A stretch of DNA of 64,000 nucleotides from Selaginella moellendorffii (GCF_000143415.4 NW_003314296.1:1215858-1279857), one strand, 5' to 3'. Shown: positions 8,142-21,000, counted from the stretch's first letter. Program-made: numbers and translations. Notes: a model not told the origin generated them from the letters alone.

Positions 8142-10086
8142 TTAAAACTCCACACTACTGCTGAGTTGCAGAGAGAACGAAGCTCGTCGCAAATTCTCGA
8201 GCGGTGTCTCGACTTGCAAAACTAGGCCAGAACTTCCGGTGTGTTCACCGTTTCTCTTCGATCGGCCCACCTGTGATAGTAGCAAGCGAACTGGGATTAA
8301 GATCACTGAGAAACGAGGAGGAAAACCAACCGAAATGGATGCAAACGCCGATGGCTCCAGCGTGAGCGAGCAGCCACAAGCAACGCTGAGTTTTTCCTTT
8401 GGCGAGTGTACAACCTCGGCTCTCCAGCCGGCGTTTCGTCCACCGAAAGTTGGAGTGACACTGCCAAACATCCAAGTTATGGAGAGGAAAACTCGAAAAA
8501 GCTATAGTACCTGAGCTGTACAGTGGGTCTCAGCATTAATCCCGACCTCTGCCACGCTAGAGGTTGAGTAACTCCAACAGACACTGATTTTTCTGGCAAG
8601 TGGAGGGACGGGCAGATTCTCGTCCCGCATTGATTCTGTGGAAGAAAAGAAAAACTTAGTTTGATCGACATGATTGAAGATATATACCTTGATTGAGAAG
8701 CTGAGTTTGCTTTCGCCGGGATGCCGACCTTGTAATTGCAGCAGTCCACCGTAAACTGGAAGAAAAGCGCTCCCGGACACACCTTCACCCGCTACGTACG
8801 TCATCTGACCATTTGGAAACTGCAAGTCCATGAAAGACTGCAAATTCGAAAGGGAATCAGTACACACCGAGTCAAGAAAAAAGAAAAGAAAAAACTTACG
8901 CATGCCAGAGGATTTAAACAGATCATTGACATGAGCAGCCATCTCCGATGCTTGGACCATATAGCCGGGCACAAGGAATGCAATCCATTCTGTCGTGAAA
9001 AACAAACACAGACTCAAGTTTCCATATAAGAAAAATTAGATTTTTTCTTGCCTCCTCCTTACCTTTCGATCAAAGCCATACCACAGCAAGTGACGCTTGG
9101 ACAAATGTATCGGTAACAGAAGCGTTGTGTCCCGGACAAACAGGATAGGCCCGATTTGCAACAGGAACAAAGGAGACGAACCATTGCTCGAGGAAGCTCC
9201 TCCATGGGACGCCTCGGCCCTCCACAGGTCCCCCCTTGCGACGACCGAGCTCTCGATGTCCTGAGTCCTACTATCGTAAGTCGTAGTTACAGTGATGCTA
9301 CTCTGCTCGCCACCACACACGCACAAAAGAAAAGTCACGATGCGCAAGAAAAACAAAGAAGAAGAGACAAAGGCTATTTACCTGCTTGTGGAATTGATTC
9401 GATGACTTGGTGATGGCTGCCACTAGCTCCTCTCTAGAAGCCTCGTAAGAAGCTGGCGCCTCTGCAGTGACAACAGGAGCTTCTCTCAGTCCTTCTTCCA
9501 TCCTCCTTTGCCTTGCGCTAGTCGGACTTTGCCAGGAGTTCAGCATGACACCGGCATCGCTGCTACTGTCCTTCCACTCCATAGTTCCTCCGGCCAATCC
9601 ATCCTCCGACCCACAATGAAAAGGAAGCGAATTCCCGGAACTCAATCCCGGCGGAGCTTTGTGGAACTGATTCACGACATGGCCGACGAAACCACCGACG
9701 CATGCCCCCAGATCCGCTCGAGCTTGTCCCAGCCTGTTCCCGAGCTCCAAAAAAGCGGAGGAGATTTCCGGAGCTCTATGAGTAATGGGAAGAAGCGGCC
9801 CCTTGCCAGAGATTTGAGCTCGCTCTCTCTCGTTCTCACCTCTTTGTTCCTGCTGCTGCTGCTGCTCCATGAACGGCCATGGCAAATTCAATCGTATGCC
9901 CCAGCTTTGCGGCTCTTGCGGGCTCACATCGTCGGCCTGTGGCACGCAAACCCCAGTGGAGGATCGAATGTGGCTCTGGAGCATGCATCCCAATCCCTGG
10001 GCCAGGGAATTAAATTTCTCGGCAATGAATCCCTGCCCGTGGCGCTGCATTTCCTCCCAGCTCTCCATCGAGATCGAGCGCTCCAT
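8142..10086 (-). CDS. Conserved plant protein of unknown function, possibly a beta-barrel type outer-membrane protein
   Basis: Seven exons (9382-10086, 9063-9302, 8900-8989, 8688-8837, 8511-8635, 8331-8460, 8142-8270) join in frame to 522 codons; introns are 50-80 bp with GT-AG ends. The N-terminal third is less regular, with a glutamine run (MEQQQQQEQ) and the glycine-rich GACVGGFVGHVV. The C-terminal half is regular and rich in alternating strands: ITVTTTYDSRTQDIESSVVA, LLLPIHLSKRHLLWYGFDRK, FPNGQMTYVAGEGVSGSAF, SVSVGVTQPLAWQRSGLMLR and TPTFGGRNAGWRAEVVHS. It ends with SFSLQLSSSVEF, an aromatic-terminated strand reminiscent of beta-barrel proteins. I recognise it as conserved in land plants but cannot name its function; kinship to VDAC-like outer-membrane proteins is a guess. 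It shares a short divergent promoter with NOC3. Confidence 0.8.
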
Positions 10087-10266
10087 CCTGCGATCACCGC
10101 CACATTCCGACCGATGGAAGCGCGAGCTAGCGAGCGAGCGCCATGCCCATTTCCCTACCTTGCTAAAACCGACCCTAGACCTAAATTTCTTCTTTAACCC
10201 TTTATGGGGTTATGTAAAACCCTAGTGATTGGTTTGGAAAGCCCTAGTGATTAGGGTTTGTTCGTG
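10087..10266. promoter_or_regulatory. Bidirectional telobox-bearing promoter
   Basis: Only 180 bp separate the start codons of the divergent genes at 10086 (minus) and 10267 (plus). The segment carries AAACCCTAG, GCCCTAG and TTAGGGTTT telobox-like motifs in both orientations, and no clear TATA box, as expected for growth-linked plant genes. Confidence 0.65.
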
Positions 10267-13264
10267 ATGCCGGCGAAGAGAAAGCGGCAGCGGGTAAGAT
10301 TTCCAGAGCTCCGGTTTTCGATTTCGCTGCATCGCATTCTTCTTCTCAGGATGGCCCGGCGCCAGTGCCGCTGCTTCCGCCAGAGATTCACGACGACGAC
10401 ATTGAGATTTCTGACGGAGATGTCGAGTTTGTGACCAAGAACAAAGGCTATGCGGGGTTCCTGAGTGGATTGGACACCAAAGGCATCACGAAGTGAGTTT
10501 TGAGTCCCCGGAATTTCGCAGAGTTTAATTCTTTGTGTTCCAGGCAAGTGCTGGGATTAAAGCCGGATTGGAATGGGGACAACCTCGAGAGATTCTACGA
10601 GAAGAAGGCAAAAGTTGCGGCAAACAAGGATTTTGACAATGCACTCACTGTTGATCCTGTGGATGCCTTGCCGATCAAAAACCCGGATGGGACGCTTGAG
10701 TATCGCAGGGTCGAGAAAGCAAAAGCAGTGCCTAGTACGGAGAAGAAGCAAGATGCAGACAAGAAAGAACAGCCGACCAAAACGAAACAAAAGGCTCAAG
10801 ACAAGAGTATCAAAGCAAAGAAAGAATCAAAACCCAGAGCGAAGGGGGCAGAGGTCGAACCTGATGTAAAGAAGCCGGCCTTGCAACCAGAAGTTCTGGT
10901 ATGTTTTGAGTTTCTCCTGCCGTTTTTTCTAACGAATTTCACCATCAGGAGGAGCTGCAGGAGTTCGTTTCCGTGGAAGAGAAACGCGGCCATATGAAGG
11001 AAAAAATAGCTAACCTTTCGACTGAGCTACTTTCGTGTCCCGAAGATTCAACTGGATCTTTGAAGGAGCTAATAAGCATTTGCTCGGACAAGGACGACAC
11101 TGTCAAGCACTTCGCGATGCTGTCGCTCATGGCAATCTTTCGCGACATTCTTCCCGGGTACTTGAATAGCAAATAATTTACGACATTTCATACCAACTCT
11201 AATTCGTTGCAGGATCTGTATAACAGTTATCGCATAAGACCGCCTACGGAGAAGGAGCTCGAGATGAAAGTGTCCAAGGAGGTCAAGCAAACAAGGGACT
11301 ATGAAGCTACTCTACTCAAATGTTACCAGGTTGGTTTTATAATTGTTCCTTCATTCACAGGCGCTGTTTGTCCAGGGGTACGTTCAAACACTCATAAGAG
11401 GGAGCTATACAGCGTCTGGTCGACATATAGCTTTGAAATGCATGTGTGGCCTTCTTGAAGCGGTTCCACATTTCAACTTTGGAGATAATTTACTTCGAGC
11501 TGTCGTCCCATTTTTGGATGCAAGTGATCCTGCTGAGAGGTATGTGTTCCGCCATTTTCTGCATACCTCCTGACGTTTCGTACAGGACTTTGGCATCCCT
11601 TGCATTGTGTTCTTTGTTTAAGAACGAGAGAAAACATGGCGGGGAAGCCACTGTGGAAGCTGTCCAGCTAATTGCTGACTATGTAAAAGAAAGCGATTGC
11701 AATGTTCAGCCCGACGTTTTACAGGCTAGTGTTTTTTGTTTCCATTTGCTCGGACTTTACTTGAGCCTATGTTTGTACTACAGGTTTTTCTGGCGCTAAC
11801 TTTTGACGAAAACATTGTTAATAAGAATGAGAAGGCCCTGCACAAGCCTAAATCCAAGTTCAAGCGCGAGGACAAAAAAGAGAAAAGAAATACTTCAGCT
11901 GATGATATTCGCAAAGAGGTAGCTTGTGGATGATTTTGCTCTCTTTTATGTTTTCATTTTGTAGGTGGAAGACGACTTTCGAGAAGCTTCAACATTGCCA
12001 GATGCCAAAGAACGAAGAAAGTTGCAAACTGCTACTTTGTCAGCGGTTTTCGAGACGTACTTTCGAGTCTTGAAGGCAGCTGTGGCACCTAGTACTGCCA
12101 CAGACAGCTCCAGTTCACTATGCAGCCATCCGTTGCTGGGAACTTGCCTTCAGGGCCTGCTGAAGTTCTCGCATCTCATAAGCGTCGACTTCCTTGGAGA
12201 TTTGCTTGCGGTTCTTCGGAAGCTGGCCGAAGGAAAATCAAGTGTGGAAGAGAGGCTCCAGTGCTGTGTTGCTGCCTTCAGAATCATGAAAGCAAATTTG
12301 GACGCTCTTACCGTGGATTTGAAGGAGTTTTATGTTCACTTCTACGACGTTCTTCTCCACCTGTATCCTGACAGGTAAAAATTACTCTTTTGTTTCTTTT
12401 TTATCATGGCTTGTTTGTGTGACAGGAATCTAGACAGTGAAAACAGTTTTGCTGAGGCTTTACAAGTTATTCTTTGTGAGAGTCGGCACCACGATTTGCA
12501 GAGAGTGGCTGCCTTTGTTAAAAGGCTTGCGGCTGTTTCCTTCCATTTTGGATCCAGCACCGCCATGGCTGGTAAGCAGCATTTCTCACTGCAAAATACA
12601 TTCATTTAACGAAGGTCTTCGAATTGCAGCATTGGTAATTATCAGGCATCTGCTTCTTCGCTACAAGAAATGCCGTAATCTTCTGGAAAACGACGGTGGT
12701 GGTGGAAATGCCATGGTAAGAACTTCGAGTTTCTTTCCTTTTCTTACAGATCTCCAGGTTTTCCACCTGAACGAGCCTGATCCCGATCTAAGTGGAGCCC
12801 TGTCGTCCGTCCTGTGGGAGCTCGCGCTGCTTCAAAGCCACTACAATCCGGAAGTCGCCAAGCTATCCCAACAGATTGCTGGCACTCTAGCATCCGAGAA
12901 CTTCTCCGTGGTCATGTCACCCAAGGACGCCACGGCCGCGTACTCGACACAACAAGGCGGCTTTCGCCCGGCCGTGAAGCTCCCGCCCTCCAAGCTCGTG
13001 AAGAAGAGCTCATACAAATCGCGGCAAGCTCCAAGTTCGCTCCTGGATTCTGTAGAGGACAGCGAGAACGCTGTGGACTTTAGAGGCTACTTTCGATTGC
13101 TGCGGGACATAACCGAGAACCAAGCGCTCAGGAAAGAGCTCGTCAAGAGCAAGACGATGGTGGAAATGTATGCGCGATATAAGAGTGAGAAACGCATCGC
13201 AGCAGCCGGGAAGAAATCGAAGACAAAGGGGCCAAGGAAGATCAACAAGAAGATCAAAGCTTAG
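10267..13264 (+). CDS. NOC3: Nucleolar complex protein 3 (NOC3, CBF/Noc family)
   Basis: A multi-exon gene of roughly 750 residues starting MPAKRKRQR (exon 10267-10293). Next is DIEISDGDVEFV and GYAGFLSGLDTKGITKQVL, a lysine-rich linker, and the Noc3 core with FRDILPGYRIRPPTEKELEM, a splice-supported join, then LLKCYQALFVQGYVQTLI. The C-terminal CBF/Mak21-like helical part has TLASLALCSLFKNERKHGG, HLNEPDPDLSGALSSVLWEL and LQSHYNPEVAKLSQQI. A basic tail (KKSKTKGPRKINKKIKA) fits nucleolar targeting. Noc3 pairs with Noc2 in late pre-60S maturation and export; in yeast it also affects replication origins. Introns are about 45-80 bp with GT-AG ends. The telobox promoter is shared with the divergent neighbour. 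Confidence 0.93.
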
Positions 13265-13428
13265 AACGAGGAAAGATCGATTTTTATAAGGAGTAAAATG
13301 GAAGACGCAAAGAAGATCTAGTGAATCAAAGTTTAGTATGCTTATAGGCATAGAAAAGAAATTAGGGCAAAAGACGCGTTGCGAGGCGGAGGGGCGATCG
13401 ATCGATCGATCTCGCGGGCGCGGCGAAG

Positions 13429-14046
13429 ATGAGCTCCAAGAGGTTAGTGGAACAGGTGATGGAGCTCAAGATCACATCCAAGACGCTGGCGCGCCAGGCG
13501 CGCAAGTGCGAGAAGGAGGAGAGGGCCGAGAAGCTCAAGGTGAAGAAGGCGATCGAGAAGGGCAACATGGACGGCGCCCGGATCTACGCCGAGAACGCCA
13601 TCCGCAAGCGCTCGGAGCAGCTGAATTACCTGCGCCTCTCCTCGCGCCTCGACGCCGTGGTGGCGCGCCTCGACACCCAGGCCAAGATGATGACCATCAA
13701 CAAATCCATGACCTCGATCGTCCGCGCGCTCGACACCGCGCTGGCCTCCAACAATCTCCAGAAGATCTCCGAGACCATGGATCAGTTCGAGCGGCAGTTC
13801 GTCAACATGGAGGTCCAGTCGGAGTTCGTGGAGACCGCCATGGCCGGGAGCACATCGCTGTCCACGCCCGAGGATCAAGTGAACACTCTGATGCAGCAAG
13901 TGGCCGACGACTATGGATTGGAGGTGTCGGTGGGATTGCCCCAGGCCGCCTCCCACACCGTGCCGCCCATCAAGGAGGCGGCGATCGATCAGGCTGACGA
14001 GAACGATCTTAGCCGCCGGCTCGCGGAGCTCAAGAGCCGGAGCTGA
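13429..14046 (+). CDS. CHMP1: ESCRT-III subunit CHMP1 (VPS46/DID2 type)
   Basis: An intronless 205-residue frame over the usual CHMP1 length. The basic N-terminal helices read [19 protein letters not shown], then [20 protein letters not shown] and [16 protein letters not shown]. The C-terminal third is acidic, and the last helix [16 protein letters not shown] is a MIT-interacting motif for VPS4 and LIP5. CHMP1 caps or remodels ESCRT-III filaments when cargo is sorted into multivesicular bodies; in Arabidopsis the CHMP1 pair is needed for auxin-carrier sorting. The coding sequence is very GC-rich at third positions, unlike NOC3 just upstream. GATC tetranucleotide runs flank both ends (near 13398 and 14074). 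Confidence 0.96.
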   Translation: MSSKRLVEQVMELKITSKTLARQARKCEKEERAEKLKVKKAIEKGNMDGARIYAENAIRKRSEQLNYLRLSSRLDAVVARLDTQAKMMTINKSMTSIVRALDTALASNNLQKISETMDQFERQFVNMEVQSEFVETAMAGSTSLSTPEDQVNTLMQQVADDYGLEVSVGLPQAASHTVPPIKEAAIDQADENDLSRRLAELKSRS

Positions 14047-14553
14047 TCGATTCGCTCGGCTGGTGTATGTGTCGATCGATCGAGCCGAGCGAGCGAGCGG
14101 GTGGTCGGTCGATCAATCGGTGCCGGGATGGATCGATTGGTGATTTTCGGGAAGAAAGTAACGGGAAGGAGAAGAATCATATGGCTTGTAAAGATTCTCT
14201 GTGGAATATGCTTTTTAATTTAACCACGTTATTAAGTATGACTTTTAGGGTTTCCAGCTTTTAGGATTGAAAGCCCTAATTTTGAATTTTGGGCGCCAAG
14301 TAATGACACTTCCAGCATAACAAATACATACGTTGCGTATTAATATACAGGGGAATGTAGGCCGGGGAAGTAAAAATGGCAAGTATAGCAGGGGAATGAC
14401 GCGATATTTACGTCGTCAACCGCAAATATCAGGTGGAAACACATATAGGCGGCGCTCTTTTCTTTCATTCCTCCATTTCTCCAGCTCCTGCTGTGCGAGC
14501 AAAGCGATCCCTCTCTTTTCTTTGGCCTGTTCTTGGCTATCGATCCATCCCGG

Positions 14554-15138
14554 ATGTCTGAGTCTGAATCTCAAGAGCGCCAGCAGCAGCAGGAGCTCAT
14601 ACTTGGAACACCGGAGTATATCTTTCTTTGCTTTCGTTTTGCTGTTTGCAAGCACTGATCGTTCTTGTGCAAGGTCGCAAAGAAGGCATCGCTTCCTCCG
14701 TGCCAGAGCCGCCATCGCCGCCAGGGCCGGCGAGGCCCGCGCAGCCGCGATGGCGGCCAAATGAGGAACAGCTCGCCATCCTGGAAGATTTCTACAAGCA
14801 AGGGACGCCGACATCGCAGGAAAACATCGACACAATCACAGAGCTCCTCAGACACCGCGGCCCGGCGGAACTTAACAAAGTTTACTCTTGGTTTCAGAAT
14901 AAGAAGAGCCGCGACAAGCGCAAGCGCCGTCGCATCGAGGAGGGCGCGGGCACCTCCGGCTCCTTCGCCATCGCCACCACCGTCGCTTTCCAGTCCTCCG
15001 CCGCTTCATCTGGTAAACTTTCCTCCTGGATGCGAGAACAAAAGAAGAGAAGAACAAGAAAAAAAAACATGAGAGATTTTTCTTCTTGTAGATAGAAAGG
15101 TCTCTGGACTGCGCAACATCTTTGCTTTGATATTCTAA
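14554..15138 (+). CDS. WOX: WOX-like homeodomain transcription factor (gene ends uncertain)
   Basis: The secure part is the exon 14674-15012. After a proline-rich stretch (VPEPPSPPGPARPAQP) comes a homeodomain of WUSCHEL-related type: RWRPNEEQLAILEDFYKQGT, then RHRGPAELNKVYSWFQNKKS and RDKRKRRR. The extra residues in loop and turn and the WFQNxKSR third helix fit WOX proteins; NKKSR is closest to the old WOX13-like branch. It would bind DNA in the nucleus and control stem-cell or zygote fate. The proposed first exon from the ATG at 14554 (MSESESQERQQQQ) leaves a phase conflict with the acceptor at 14673, so the true start is unsure. Splicing at 15013 can lead to a stop at 15136-15138 or to further exons as far as about 15540. 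Confidence 0.75.
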
Positions 15139-17880
15139 AAACGGGCCAGGGTCGGAGCAATTTCAATCCCTCGATGGCGCGGCGCTCTCGCCACTCCAGC
15201 CCGCTCATGTAAGGAAGACGGAGGAGGGATATGCCTTACCGTGAACAACTCTCTCTCTCTCTTTTCAAAAGTAACTTGGTGTTTCTAGATTTGGCCGATT
15301 CCGCCGGCAGTGACAAAAAGAGGAATCGGAGATCGGTCGCGGCTTCGCCAACCTGGACGATGTTTTCTGATCCATGCCAGTTCTTGTTAATTGATTTGTG
15401 TGTCCCCTGCATTGAACAATGAAGAACTGTTTTAGATTTTGAACCGTTCTCAGAGATCTTCAAGAATTCTTCTCCTGGCCATGACAGCTGTAATTCCTCA
15501 TCTTTACGTTTGAAGAGTTTCAGGTATTTCTCTCTTGTGATTGTTATGTGATGAATTTACAATGATCAACGGGACTTCCATAGAATGTTGTATCGTCCCA
15601 GTAATGCAAGGATGGACGCTCGTTTGCTCTTTCTCGCTCGTTGAGGATATAATGGTTTTATGGCGACTATGATCCGACTCAAGTAGTGAATGCTCAGTTT
15701 ATGTATGGCTCGTCAGATACTGATCCGTGTGAGGTATCTAACTAGATTTTGAAGCCAGGAGAGGATATGAAGTGGCTTCTTTCAGACAAGCCATTGGATC
15801 TGGAGACTGAGTTAGCTCTCGGCTTTCTCGAGCTGTATCATCATGTCTTTCAAAACTAGAGTCCTCAAGGCCATATTCATGGTTGCTGGAAAAATCTAAC
15901 ACTGCCTATAAATTCGTGTAGGTTGAGAAATACCAGTGACTATTCGTCCAAACGACTCAACATGGAAGCATATATAACTCTTGCCAACACGGAACACTTT
16001 ACTGTTTCGAAGCTCTCCTTGACAAAACGATAATAACAAACTGATGAAAAACCATCAGTGTTTAGTTTTTTACGTGTCCAGGGGAATTCTTTTACTGTGC
16101 TCTAGTAGAACTTAACTCTTCGATCGCACTGAAATTACTCAAAATTTGTTCGTGAGAAAAAGGCCCAAAAGGTTGCCTCATGTGAATAACTGTTTTTCTG
16201 GATCTTTGTAACTCTTCCTCGCATTTGCGCTGGCAACCTCAGAGATTTCAAAGCGTTCGCAGACGGAGGACGTCAAAGAGAAGGGCATCGTCGCGGGCTG
16301 TCTCCATGTATCGAGAATATCATTTTATTAGTGTTCTCTCCGTTATACGGAGGAATTGCAAAGGAAAACCTCAACGACATGCAAGGACCAGATTCTCCAC
16401 CTTATATCAAGCCGCACAACATCCTCCTGGAATTCCGATACCTCAGCCTCAAATTTCTTGGCACGAGCTTTGGAGAACTCTGCCAAAAACCTGAACAGTG
16501 AAGCCTACATCTCCTCGTACTTGTAATTCACATGGGACCGATCCATGATCCTCAGAGAGTTCTCAAATTGGTGAAAGCTTTTGTCTTGTAAGACTTCCAG
16601 TCACTGCGGCTCCAAAAACAACATTGGCAGCAGTAATGTAAGCCGATGATCTAGATTTCTTTATCCAACAGCAGAGATCATCCCAAGCCGATGGTGGATG
16701 ATTTAGTTTGCATCCAAGCTTGGGATTGCTCACAGGACATGCAATCTCAGGATTTCGACGATCTGCATAACATTGATTTAACGTTCGCTTCATTGACTTG
16801 GGACTGCACTGCTCCATTCAGACTCTGAAGTATGGACAAGATCAGGCAATTCCTCTGCTCAGCGTTGCTTCCCCTCTCTTTGATGGCAGGTGGTCCAGAG
16901 CTGTGAATCCAGATTTATGATAATGGGCTTGTTTTGAAAGGCACTAAAACCATTTTAAGGATGAAATATATGTAAGACGCTTTTTGAGTTGCATATATTA
17001 TTTTTTGAATAATTTTTTTTTTACTTTATTCTTCTTGACTTCTATGTGATTCCCTAGCAAAATTTAAAAGGTTCTTAAAATCCTGCCAATTGGCTGAGTT
17101 TTCTCCACCTCAGCTGCCACATGGATCAAACCGTTTTTTGTATATAGCAATTTGCAAGCTATAAAGAGACAGAGAGAAAACACACTTCTTGGATTAAATG
17201 CTTCAATTGTAAATTCGAACAACTTGTAAAAAGGGAATCTTTGTGTTGATCACGACTAGTTGTGAAAACACAATGATCCCAAGTGGTGTACATGGCAAAC
17301 AGCCATAGACTAGCAATGTTCCCAAGCACCTCTGGGAGTCAGAGAGAGTTAAAAGGCTTTCTGTCACGGACAAGAAGTTAGGAGTGAGAAAGAATCATTG
17401 GAGAAGTTATGCATGACATTTCCCTGGTGGTGCAAGATTGTGAGCAGCAATTCTACTGCAAGAAGGTCCCTAAGAGTAGCTCAAGAGCAGCTAGGGCAAG
17501 AGGAGGAAGAAGGAACAGCACGTTACACCATATGGATTAGAATTAAGTTGGACTGTTTGCCCCACCCTGGACAATACAAACTGGAAGATAGTGATGATGA
17601 GACAAGCTCTTTGTCATCACTTTGTGTCCATTTCAAAGCTGATCATGCATGAGTTTTTTTGACACAAATGATCACTAGATCTGGTGTGAGCCATTCACAC
17701 AATCTACGAAGTTAAAAAAGAATCTTTTTTGGCTCTCTCGTGCATTTAAATGGAGAAGAAAAGAAATTTCATATAACTTTGACTCGGTTTTATATTGTCT
17801 CTCTCGTACTCCGCGAGTTTTTAGCCTTTCTTTAGATACTGCTCTTGAAAATCTCATCACAACTAATCACACTTGCGACT
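15139..17880. other. Mostly non-coding; scattered exon-like pieces
   Basis: No complete gene was found. Three coding-like pieces stand out. One is at 15440-15532 (plus; EPFSEIFKNSSPGHD with a GT donor). One is at 15752-15859 (plus; EDMKWLLSDKPLDLETELAL, ending in a stop). One is at about 16225-16500 (plus; DMQGPDSPPYIKPHNI and LKFLGTSFGELC, then a stop). They may be distal exons of the homeobox gene or remains of another gene. A minus-strand frame at 16563-16817 has many Cys but no recognisable domain. From 16900 to 17880 nothing was seen. Confidence 0.45.
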
Positions 17881-17881
17881 T

Positions 17882-17935
17882 TTAGGGCTTGTATAGTATA
17901 TTCGCTTTAGACCTTTTAGGGTTTTGTCTTTCCCG
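17882..17935 (+). promoter_or_regulatory. Telobox-like motifs upstream of the TSP1 gene
   Basis: TTTTAGGGCTT and TTTTAGGGTTT lie about 160-215 bp before the ATG at 18097, similar to other genes in this window. Confidence 0.5.
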
Positions 17936-18096
17936 CCGAGCGTTTTCCCTGCCGCGGCGATCGGCCTTCTTTTTCTTCCGCCCATTCGATCAAGAAATGC
18001 GATCGCTCCCGAGGTTTCGATCTCAGGTATCGCATTTCTCATCTTGTCGATCGGGCTTCGAGCTTCTTCTCGCGAGCGAAGCCGCTGGTGGTGGCA

Positions 18097-21000
18097 ATGG
18101 CGATGAAGATTGCCCTGCTGTACATCCTTGCGTCACGCTTCTTCATCGACCCTGTCATTGTAAGCTAGTCGATTCTATCCTTCCTCTTTTCTCATATTTT
18201 GTTCTTCGATTCAGGCGCTCGCGCTCCTTTCAAGAAATCAAAGGGACGCGTTGTGCACTATAGGGAGCACCTGTGAGTCTTTACCTCCTCTCGATCTAGC
18301 TGTGGATTACGACTCCGATCACTTTTGGGTCCCCTTGTCTTGGAACCCATGCAGCAACGAATGTGGAGGTGGAACACAGGTAATGAACTACACGCTCTCT
18401 CATCCTCTAGCTTGTTTTCTCTTGACTTCTTAACGTTTCTATTCTAGACGGCAGCGCTGGGTTGCTATGCTAGCAACATGACGAGAGTTTCTTCATCGAT
18501 CTGTGAAGATCTACCGAAGTTAAATGTCGAACAGGTATGCATTGCTTGCTTCTTCTGCTGTACGTGAAATCTTCTACACTTTTTCTTCGTAGCCATGCAA
18601 TGCCATCGAGTGTCCAAGCTATACGGTGTACAGATCACCATGGAGCGAGTGTAGCAGAACTTGTGGAACGGGATATCAGACCAGGTATGTGCTTGGTTTG
18701 ACGAGGCTTCGTTTACGTACAGGTTTCTGCAGAGAAGTTCTTTGCCATGACAACCTTGGCTCGCTCGTTCATTCCCAGCATTGCGATCTAGAAGAAAGCT
18801 ATGTAGAGTCACAGCTATGCAATACTGATGCTTGTGAAGCCAGCTACTGGACCCTTCCAGCTTGGAGCGCGTGCGATGCGCCGTGCGGTGGTGGAAGGCA
18901 GAAGAGAATTCCCACTTGTCATTCTACTCGAACAGAAGTATCCATATGCACTGGAGAGCGGCCAAAAACAGAACAAATGTGCAACACTCAGGTATATTGT
19001 GTAGAGAGTGACTTTGATTTCCTTTTCTTTCTTTTAAACAGGCTTGCAGCACGCATGCCTGGCTCGTCGGCCCATGGAAATCATGTCCTTACGAGTGCGA
19101 AGCTACCACAGACCGCCTTGTACAGGTTTTACAATTTTTTTTGTTTTTCTTTCGTGTGACACCTCCTTTCAGTGTGTCGACGGCTATGGATTTGAACAAC
19201 CTGACTCTGAGTGCCCAGGGAGCAAGCCAGCAAGCACTATTTCATGTGATCAACCCCACATCAGTTGCAGCGACTGCCTGTACGATTGTTTTGGTCATGG
19301 TGTTTGTAAGGTATGTACTGCAGTATAACGTTTTCAATGTCTCGTGTCACTGGATCTTTCTGTTTGTTTCCAGCCTGATCAATGCTCTTGTTATGATGGC
19401 TGGACTGGCAAGTATTGCCAGACACCTAGCAATTGCCATGGTTTCTTGGGATATTCTGAACAAGCCAAAGCTCGATGTTGCCACTTGGTGGATGTCAATC
19501 AAAGATGCTGTAGCACCGCAGCTTCTCTAGACAAGGTAGGCACCTTATCTGGTGTGCGCTTTTAAAGTTTTTGTTGATATTTTATCTACCTTCTTACAAG
19601 GTTTCAGGATGGAAACTGCTGTGCAAGCGGTGTACTCGACAGTCTTGGTGTCTGTGACGGTGTTGCAACGTAAGTGCGTCAGAAGTTCTAGCTTCAACGG
19701 TTAATTCTCTCTGTGCCTGCAGGATGATAGATTTTGAAGGAAAGCCATGCTCTACGATTCGAGATGAGAAAGGACTCTGCTGTATTAGCGGAGTTTTAGA
19801 TGAATGCCATATTTGCGATGGCGATGGTACAACCTGCTCAACGGATATGACCCTCTACTTGAACGTTACCGGATCCGCTCAAGCAATCCAGGAAGACGCA
19901 TTTCAGAAGTTTCTTATCGCTACAATGAGCAGAGTGAGTTTTCCCGTCCTGTTTGTTTTCACAGGTAGTTGACATCACGTTTATTTTTGCAGTTGGCATC
20001 TAAGCTACGTATAGCCGATGAAGCTTTAACAGTAGCAGAAGTTCGAATGATCAGCTCAAAAGGTGAAACATGCGCCGTTGATGCACTACAGGACAGTCTT
20101 TGCTCGCAAGACGAGCAGATAAACGGCCTTGCAGTTGTCAATGCTACTGTTTTTCCTACCAGTGTAAGTTTCAATCTTCTTTTTACTACTGCTGTATATG
20201 TCGTACATTTTTACAGCCGGATATGGTGATCAAGAAAAGAAAAGATGTGCTCGCTGCACTTCAACCCGGTCCGTTATCTTCCTCCCTCACTGTTCTTCCT
20301 GAGGTAACGTCTCTCAGTTCTGCTTTGTTGGTAACTCCTTTTGCCTGCTTCCATTTTGCAGGCTTTGAGTGCGGATTTATTGTTTGTAGGGGACGTAAGA
20401 AGAGCCGGTGTTTGCGGCAATGGCTTGTGTGAAAGGGGTGAGAGATGTACCAGCGTCGGCGCAAGTGCTACCACTTTCAGAACGTCCTGCTGCCTTCAGG
20501 ATTGTCCGTATGTGTCAGCTGTGTGTCCGGCTCCAATGGCTGGTCCGATGAAGAACAAAACTTGCTCCGGGAGGGGCATTTGCCTGGAGGCGTCTGGACA
20601 ATGCGATTGTTTCCGAGGTATGTTTACTGGGATTTTCATGTCTTCATTCCTTGAAACGTCTTTGCTTTCTTCAGGCTATGCTGGATCCGATTGCTCCATA
20701 TGTGCCTGGGGATGGATACAAACGCCGTCCGGTGCATGTGTTATGCTTCCGGATCCCCATTCTTTGTCGAAGCTGGTTGCAGCATACAAGGAGCAAAAAC
20801 CGAAGCCTGCTCCAACTCATCGCCATCGGAAAGGCAATGACGCATCTGGAACGGTCATTCTCCTTGCCCTGTGCGGGGTTTGTCTAGCGCTGCTGCTGCT
20901 CCTGATTGTAGCCGAGCACCACCAGCAACGTAGGGTGGAAGTTCATCCGGAACCTGCGATTGATCCTCCAGGTACTTGTTTCACTTTCTTTCAGTCATGA

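Noticed and set aside
9508-10197. 229-codon plus-strand frame opposite the unknown minus gene
   Set aside because: The antisense shadow of exon 1; the minus-strand exons join in frame over seven exons and are conserved in style.
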